The translations under genes and the position numbers were made by a program. A DNA stretch of 64,000 nucleotides, from assembly GCF_018476905.1 (NCBI RefSeq), contig NZ_JAHCVK010000005.1:1-64000 (forward strand), read 5' to 3'. Of this stretch, positions 59,820 through 64,000 are shown in pieces (positions within the stretch are counted from its first letter, which is position 1; each line of letters opens with the position of its first letter). The notes beneath the pieces are model-generated. The model did not search any database and was not told the origin of the DNA. It saw only the letters and a program-made list of their open reading frames with translations. This stretch comes from Geomobilimonas luticola (GTDB lineage: Bacteria > Desulfobacterota > Desulfuromonadia > Geobacterales > Geobacteraceae).

Positions 59820-60918
59820 TACATATTGGATTTGTTACAAAACGCTCGATGGTATGGTCAGGGAATCGACCCATTCAACTAGGCTAAAGGATGCTGAAGC
59901 TCTTCTGACAACAAGGCGAAATGAGGTCCTTGAAGGCAGAACGCCAATGATTCGGAAGATTCAGAACCCGACCTTTGCCGAAATGGTGGAGAAGTACAAA
60001 GAGTTTGTGTCCGGGCAAAAATCGTACACATGGAAAAAGTACATGCTCCGCCAACTTGTTAAGGAGTTCGGCAACGTGAAGTTGAACAACTTCTCAGTCG
60101 AACTGCTCGAAAGGTTTCGGTCAAAACTGCTCAGGGAAGGTCTAGACTCTTTATCAAGCAGGGTTGTATATGGAAAAAAGAAACCCGTAAGACCTGCCAC
60201 GGCAAACCGATTCTTTGCCTTGATCAGTCATGTATTCACCAAGGCATACGAATGGGAGTTGTGTACTGAAGAAGTGTTGAAGAGAATCCGCAAGGTAAAG
60301 CTTTTGAGGGAGAATAACCAGCGTACTGAATTTCTGAGCCTAGAGGAAAGCAAGGAGCTAACAGAGGCATGTGATTTGACCACGGATACCAAGTACCTCA
60401 AGCCGATCATCACCTTTGCTTTGAATAGCGGGTGTCGTAAGGAGGAAGTCTTGGGGCTGAAGTGGGAGCATGTCGATCTTAGGCATGGGAGGATTACGTT
60501 GACTGAAACCAAGAACGGGGAGAAGAGGATGATCCCCATCAATTCAACCTTGAGGGAGACCTTGCAAGGGATCGTCAGGCATATCAGCTCACCCTATGTG
60601 TTTTGCGATGCCAAGGGGAATCGTTACAACGATATCCGCAAGACCTTTGAAAAGGCATGCAAAAGGATAGGGCGCTCAGGTCTGCACTTCCACGATCTCC
60701 GCCATACCTACGCAAGCCAGCTTGTCATGTTGGGAGTTGATCTGACAACGGTATCTAGACTTTTGGGGCATAAGAGCCTGACCATGACCCTGCGTTACAG
60801 TCATCTTGCCCCCAACCATCTTGATGATGCCGTTGAACGGCTGGCGGTAAGCATGAATGGTGTTACTTCACAATTAGTGCACAATGGGCAAGAAAAAAGG
60901 GTTAGCCTTGTGAGCTAA
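59782..60918 (+). CDS. int: Tyrosine-family site-specific integrase
   Basis: 378 residues from ATG 59782 with GGAG 7 bases upstream. Short N-terminal arm-binding domain (KGIYKRGNTYWICYK), SAM-like core-binding domain about 62-165, catalytic domain from about 185. The active site is complete: R219, K244, H304 and R307 in HDLRH, H330 in LLGHKS, nucleophile Y339. It ends 13 bp before the 45-bp repeat in tRNA-Thr, its evident target. Confidence 0.96.
   Translation: MARQSKGIYKRGNTYWICYKTLDGMVRESTHSTRLKDAEALLTTRRNEVLEGRTPMIRKIQNPTFAEMVEKYKEFVSGQKSYTWKKYMLRQLVKEFGNVKLNNFSVELLERFRSKLLREGLDSLSSRVVYGKKKPVRPATANRFFALISHVFTKAYEWELCTEEVLKRIRKVKLLRENNQRTEFLSLEESKELTEACDLTTDTKYLKPIITFALNSGCRKEEVLGLKWEHVDLRHGRITLTETKNGEKRMIPINSTLRETLQGIVRHISSPYVFCDAKGNRYNDIRKTFEKACKRIGRSGLHFHDLRHTYASQLVMLGVDLTTVSRLLGHKSLTMTLRYSHLAPNHLDDAVERLAVSMNGVTSQLVHNGQEKRVSLVS
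60866..60885 (+). promoter_or_regulatory. Candidate right arm-type integrase sites
   Basis: CTTCACAAT (60866-60874) and GTGCACAAT (60877-60885), each 8 of 9 to the left-arm motif, in direct orientation with the same 11-bp period. They lie within the last codons of the integrase gene. Confidence 0.55.
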
Positions 60919-60931
60919 CCCATTGATTTGC

Positions 60932-60976
60932 TGGAGCCGATGAGCGGATTTGAACCGCTGACCTGCTGATTACGAA
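60932..60976. repeat. attR: 45-bp direct repeat within tRNA-Thr
   Basis: Perfect copy of 58311-58355. It forms the 3' part of the intact tRNA gene, from the anticodon loop to CCA. Confidence 0.96.
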
Positions 60977-61006
60977 TCAGCTGCACTACCCCTGTGCTAC
61001 ATCGGC
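60932..61006 (-). tRNA. tRNA-Thr (anticodon CGT)
   Basis: 75 bases including encoded CCA. Acceptor GCCGATG/CATCGGC, D stem GCAC/GTGC, anticodon stem GCTGA/TCAGC with loop TTCGTAA (anticodon CGT, reading ACG), T arm AGCGG-TTCAAAT-CCGCT. All stems pair. Its 3' 45 bases are supplied by the integrated element, which has kept the gene whole. Confidence 0.97.
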
Positions 61007-61033
61007 CAATAATTGCTCTAAATCAGCCATTAC

Positions 61034-61062
61034 TTTCTAGCGTATTTTTCCCTGAGAGTCAA
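61034..61062 (-). promoter_or_regulatory. tRNA-Thr promoter
   Basis: On the minus strand, TTGACT (61062-61057), a 17-bp spacer and TAGAAA (61039-61034), about 28 bases before the tRNA. It lies between thiC and the tRNA. Confidence 0.6.
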
Positions 61063-61085
61063 CCTCTAAAGCCGTTTCCCCCGGT

Positions 61086-62393
61086 TTACCCCTTGGCCGC
61101 CTGCTTCTCCATGGCGTCGTCCATCACCTTGTAGGCGCAGAACTCGCCGCACATGGTGCAGGCGCCGTGGTCGGCGACCCCCGATTCTGCCCGGAGCCGC
61201 CGGGCCTTTTCCGGGTCGAGGGCGATGTCGAACTGCCCCTCCCAGTCCAGTTTCTTGCGGCACTTTGCCATCCGGATGTCCTTCTCCATCGCCCCCTTCA
61301 CCCCCTTGGCGATGTCACCGGCGTGGGCGGCGATGCGGGAGGCGATGACCCCCTCGCGCACGTCCTCCACGCTCGGGAGCCGCAGGTGCTCGCTCGGCGT
61401 CACGTAACAGAGGAAGTCGGCGCCGGCCGAGGCGGCGATGGCCCCGCCGATGGCGCAGGTTATGTGGTCGTAGCCGGGGGCGATGTCGGTGACCAGCGGC
61501 CCCAGGACGTAAAACGGTGCCCCGTGGCAGAGACGCTTCTGGAGCAGGATGTTGGCCTCGATCTGGTTGAGGGGGACGTGTCCCGGCCCCTCGATCATCA
61601 CCTGTACTCCCACCTCCTGGGCGCGCTGGGTAAGTTCGCCGAGGATAATCAGTTCGTGGATCTGGGCCCGGTCGGTGGCGTCGGCCAGGCAGCCGGGGCG
61701 GAAGCCGTCACCCAGTGACAGGGTCATGTCGTACTCCCTGACGATCTCCAGCAACCGGTCGTAGTGCTCGAACAGCGGGTTTTCCTTGTTGTTGTATGCC
61801 ATCCACTCCACGGTGAAGGCGCCTCCCCGGGAGACCACGTCCATGATCCGCCCTTCGTTCTTCATCCGCTCCACGGTGCTTCGCGTCACGCCGCAGTGGA
61901 CGGTGATGAAGTCGACGCCGTCCTCGGCGTGCTTGATGACCCCGGCGAAAATGTCCTCCACGGTCATGTCGACGATGGCCTTGTTCTTGGTCCGGACCGC
62001 GTCAAGCGCCGCCTGGTAGAGGGGGACGGAGCCGATGCAGGCGGTGGTTTCGGCGATGATGGCGCGGCGGATCTCGTCCACCGGGCCGCCGGTGGAGAGG
62101 TCCATGATGGCGTCGGCGCCGTGACGGACGGCGGTGCGCGCCTTTTCCAGCTCCTTGGTGATGTCCAGGTCGTCGGCGGAGGTGCCGATGTTGGCGTTCA
62201 CCTTGGTGCGGAGCCCTTTTCCCACGGCCAGGGGGCGGCCGTTGCCGTGCTTAACGTTATGGCAGATGATGATGGTGCCGGCATTTATGCCGTCGCGGAT
62301 GAACTCGGGGGACACCCCCTCGGCCAGCGCCGCCTCCTTCATCTTGTCGGTGATGATCCCCTTGCGGGCGTAATCAAGCTGCGTTTTCAACAT
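61086..62393 (-). CDS. thiC: Phosphomethylpyrimidine synthase ThiC
   Basis: 435 residues. ATG 62393 is preferred because AAGGAG lies 7 bases upstream; ATG 62399 is too close to that site. It converts aminoimidazole ribotide to HMP-phosphate. The C-terminal radical-SAM cluster motif is CTMCGEFC (Cx2Cx4C). Other landmarks are [28 protein letters not shown] and [17 protein letters not shown]. It follows thiED by 62 bp on the same strand; no TPP riboswitch lies between them. Confidence 0.97.
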   Translation of the reverse strand: MLKTQLDYARKGIITDKMKEAALAEGVSPEFIRDGINAGTIIICHNVKHGNGRPLAVGKGLRTKVNANIGTSADDLDITKELEKARTAVRHGADAIMDLSTGGPVDEIRRAIIAETTACIGSVPLYQAALDAVRTKNKAIVDMTVEDIFAGVIKHAEDGVDFITVHCGVTRSTVERMKNEGRIMDVVSRGGAFTVEWMAYNNKENPLFEHYDRLLEIVREYDMTLSLGDGFRPGCLADATDRAQIHELIILGELTQRAQEVGVQVMIEGPGHVPLNQIEANILLQKRLCHGAPFYVLGPLVTDIAPGYDHITCAIGGAIAASAGADFLCYVTPSEHLRLPSVEDVREGVIASRIAAHAGDIAKGVKGAMEKDIRMAKCRKKLDWEGQFDIALDPEKARRLRAESGVADHGACTMCGEFCAYKVMDDAMEKQAAKG

Positions 62394-62455
62394 TGACATG
62401 CTCCTTGAAATGAAAAGGAGGGATCGGAGCAGATGCCCCTTCCTCGCTTCCAGAA

Positions 62456-63961
62456 TTAATTGTCTTCGATAACCGGTCCCCGGTCACTGGTCCCTGGTCC
62501 CTGCTTCTGCGCCGCGAGAAAATGATTCACCGGTCCATGCCCTTTACCTAGAGGCTGGGCGAGCTTGATGGCGGCGGTGATGAACTCCTTGGCCCTGCCT
62601 ACGGCAGCAGGGAGAGGTTCTCCCTGGGCGAGGAAGGTGGCGATGGCGGAGGCGAGGGTGCAGCCGGTGCCATGGGTATTCTTGGTCAGGATGCGGGGGG
62701 TCGGGTAGCGGGTGAAGGCGCTGCCGTCGAAAAGGATGTCCACCGCCGTTCCGTCGGGGAGATGTCCCCCCTTGATCAGCACGTTACGGACCCCCAGTCG
62801 GTGGATGTGCCGGGCCGCTTCTTCCATCCCCGCTTCGTCCATGATGGAAAGTCCCGTCAGCTTTTCCGCCTCCGGCACGTTGGGGGTGAGGAGGTAGGTG
62901 AGGGGGAGAAGCCCCGCCTTCAGGGTCGTGACGGCGGTGGCATCGATGAGGCTGGCTCCCCCCTTGGCGAGCATCACCGGGTCGACGACCACGATGCGCC
63001 GGCCGAACTCCTGGAGCCGGTCCGCCACCACCTGGACGATCTCCGCCGAAAAGAGCATGCCGGTCTTGACCACGTCTACCGGGATGTCGCTCAGGACGGC
63101 AGTGAGCTGCTCTCCCACGAAGTCGGCCGGGACGCCGTGGATGCCGGATACCCCCCGGGTGTTCTGGGCGGTGAGGGCGGTAATGACCGAGGAGCCGTAA
63201 CTCCCCAGGAGGGTAATGGTCTTCAGGTCGGCCTGGATGCCGGCACCCCCCCCCGAATCGCTGCCGGCGACAGTCAGCACAGCACCACGCGGCACGGTGG
63301 CCTTCCGGTTGAAGAGGAGGGCGAGTTCGGCGGCGGCCAGGGCAGGTTCCTTCTGCCCGAGTACCCCGGAAATGACGGCAACAGCGTCGGCGCCGCTGTC
63401 GATGACCCGTGCCCCGTTATTCCTGTTGATGCCGCCGATGGCGACGACGGGAATGCCGATGTGCGGCCTGACGGCCGCCAGGGTTTTCGGGCCTACCAGG
63501 TGCTCGATATCCTTGCTTCCCGTGGGGTACATGGCGCCGAACCCTATGTAGTCGGCGCCGGCCGCTTCCGCCCGTTGCGCTTCCTCCAGGTTGTGGGTGG
63601 AGACGCCGATGAGTTTTCGCGTGCCCAGAATTTTCCGCGCTTCCGCCAGGTCGCCGTCTTCCTGCCCCAGGTGCACGCCGTCCGCTTCAAGCTCCCGCGC
63701 CAGGTGCACGTCGTCGTTGACGATGAAAGTGACCCCCGCTGCGGCGCACATCTGCCGCAGTTCCCGTCCCAGTTCGGCCTTGGCGGCTCCGTTCCGCTCC
63801 TTGTTCCGGTACTGGAGCACGGAGATGCCGCCGCCGATGGCGTCACGGACCCTTTCAGGGAGGTTGCTCCCCTGGTCGGTGACGAGGTAGAGTCCCCTGA
63901 TCCGGGTTTCGATTGCCCCCCGGTCCACCACGAGCTTGAGAAAATCCTGGCTGCGCTTCAT
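62456..63961 (-). CDS. thiED: Bifunctional ThiE-ThiD: thiamine-phosphate synthase / HMP-P kinase
   Basis: 501 residues. The ThiE half (about 20-215) has [42 protein letters not shown] and [10 protein letters not shown]. The ThiD half (about 225-485) begins [20 protein letters not shown] and ends [21 protein letters not shown]. The fusion phosphorylates HMP-P and couples it with the thiazole phosphate. It feeds on the ThiC product encoded downstream. The last 16 residues or so are encoded by a GGGACCAGG-type repeat. Regulation, perhaps a TPP riboswitch, would lie beyond the window. Confidence 0.95.
   Translation of the reverse strand: MKRSQDFLKLVVDRGAIETRIRGLYLVTDQGSNLPERVRDAIGGGISVLQYRNKERNGAAKAELGRELRQMCAAAGVTFIVNDDVHLARELEADGVHLGQEDGDLAEARKILGTRKLIGVSTHNLEEAQRAEAAGADYIGFGAMYPTGSKDIEHLVGPKTLAAVRPHIGIPVVAIGGINRNNGARVIDSGADAVAVISGVLGQKEPALAAAELALLFNRKATVPRGAVLTVAGSDSGGGAGIQADLKTITLLGSYGSSVITALTAQNTRGVSGIHGVPADFVGEQLTAVLSDIPVDVVKTGMLFSAEIVQVVADRLQEFGRRIVVVDPVMLAKGGASLIDATAVTTLKAGLLPLTYLLTPNVPEAEKLTGLSIMDEAGMEEAARHIHRLGVRNVLIKGGHLPDGTAVDILFDGSAFTRYPTPRILTKNTHGTGCTLASAIATFLAQGEPLPAAVGRAKEFITAAIKLAQPLGKGHGPVNHFLAAQKQGPGTSDRGPVIEDN
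62474..62502. repeat. GGGACCAGG-type repeat in the 3' end of thiED
   Basis: On the minus strand CAGGGACCAGGGACCAGTGA then CCGGGGACCG. The same family as the repeat at 48574-48641. It encodes the terminal GPGTSDRGP residues of ThiED. Confidence 0.85.
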
Positions 63962-64000
63962 CGGTATCCCAAATACTTCTGCTGAAAATCAAAAAGCCGC
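63962..64000. other. Upstream edge of thiED
   Basis: 39 bases to the window end. On the minus strand GCGGC followed by TTTTT suggests the second half of a terminator of the preceding gene, cut by the boundary. GGGA before ATG 63961 is the only ribosome-site-like sequence. Confidence 0.4.

Larger units (their letters stand above)
58311..60976. mobile_element. Minimal tRNA-Thr integrative element (2.6 kb)
   Basis: Bounded by 45-bp perfect direct repeats, one of them inside an intact tRNA-Thr(CGT) gene. It contains a tyrosine integrase, an overlapping HTH regulator and one small membrane protein, and no replication, transfer or capsid gene. The circle would be 2,621 bp. The interior is AT-richer than the flanks. 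Candidate integrase arm sites lie near both ends. Confidence 0.92.

Noticed and set aside
62394-62455. Possible TPP riboswitch between thiED and thiC
   Set aside because: Only 62 bases, with no CTGAGA or GATAA core; it would lie upstream of thiED outside the window.

Overview
The window looks like chromosome from a Geobacter-type bacterium (Desulfuromonadia, Geobacterales). This rests on gene content and style, not a database match. It is GC-rich, with strong AGGAGG-type ribosome binding sites and frequent GTG/TTG starts. It carries an ActP-type acetate symporter end, a CxxCH/CopD/cytochrome-b5 fusion, rubrerythrin, a membrane polyferredoxin next to DUF362, several radical SAM enzymes, a ThiE-ThiD fusion upstream of ThiC, and three c-di-GMP proteins (GGDEF, HD-GYP, PilZ).

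Layout. 1-191: acetate symporter end and terminator. 277-8068: sugar cassette on the + strand. It holds a GtrB-like glycosyltransferase, an NDP-hexose 2,3-dehydratase, a Gfo/Idh/MocA reductase, a DegT/EvaB-like aminotransferase, a methyltransferase and a GT-C/TPR membrane protein. Together these could make and attach an unusual deoxy(amino)sugar. 8162-10228: radical SAM plus DUF4130 pair linked by family definition to DNA repair. 10438-14790: small membrane protein, cupin, MFS and MATE transporters, DUF3108. 14826-17956 (-): ChaN-like lipoprotein, B12-binding radical SAM, single-domain receiver. 18180-19526: AT-rich SPASM radical SAM gene with a long leader. 19624-28917: another radical SAM enzyme, cytochrome fusion, acylphosphatase, divergent ligA and uvrD/pcrA, small membrane and secreted proteins, exported peroxiredoxin and cyclophilin.

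28996-40580 is mostly on the - strand: rubrerythrin, diguanylate cyclase, TldD, DUF4911, isochorismatase-like hydrolase, dusB-ntrB-ntrC, and an HMA protein with an HD-GYP protein. 40753-51546 is on the + strand: fabI, hflX, a LysM transglycosylase, a TPR protein, DUF401, an OmpA lipoprotein, an Smr protein, DUF362, GxxExxY and the polyferredoxin. 51717-58252 holds a FecR/DUF6600 protein, an EF-G paralogue, a small zinc-ribbon protein, an alpha/beta hydrolase with a YkgJ protein, and PilZ.

58311-60976 is a complete 2.6-kb integrative element in tRNA-Thr(CGT). It is bounded by 45-bp perfect direct repeats and carries a tyrosine integrase, an overlapping HTH regulator, a small membrane protein and candidate integrase arm sites. 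61086-63961 is the thiED-thiC operon (-).

The two most unusual structures are this minimal element and a GxxExxY (PD-(D/E)xK-like) gene bracketed by inverted repeats between DUF362 and its ferredoxin partner. A 111-bp gene-less pair of the same repeats lies 1.6 kb further on. Several gene borders also carry unrelated short-period repeats. One family has been read into the C-termini of both the Smr and ThiED proteins.
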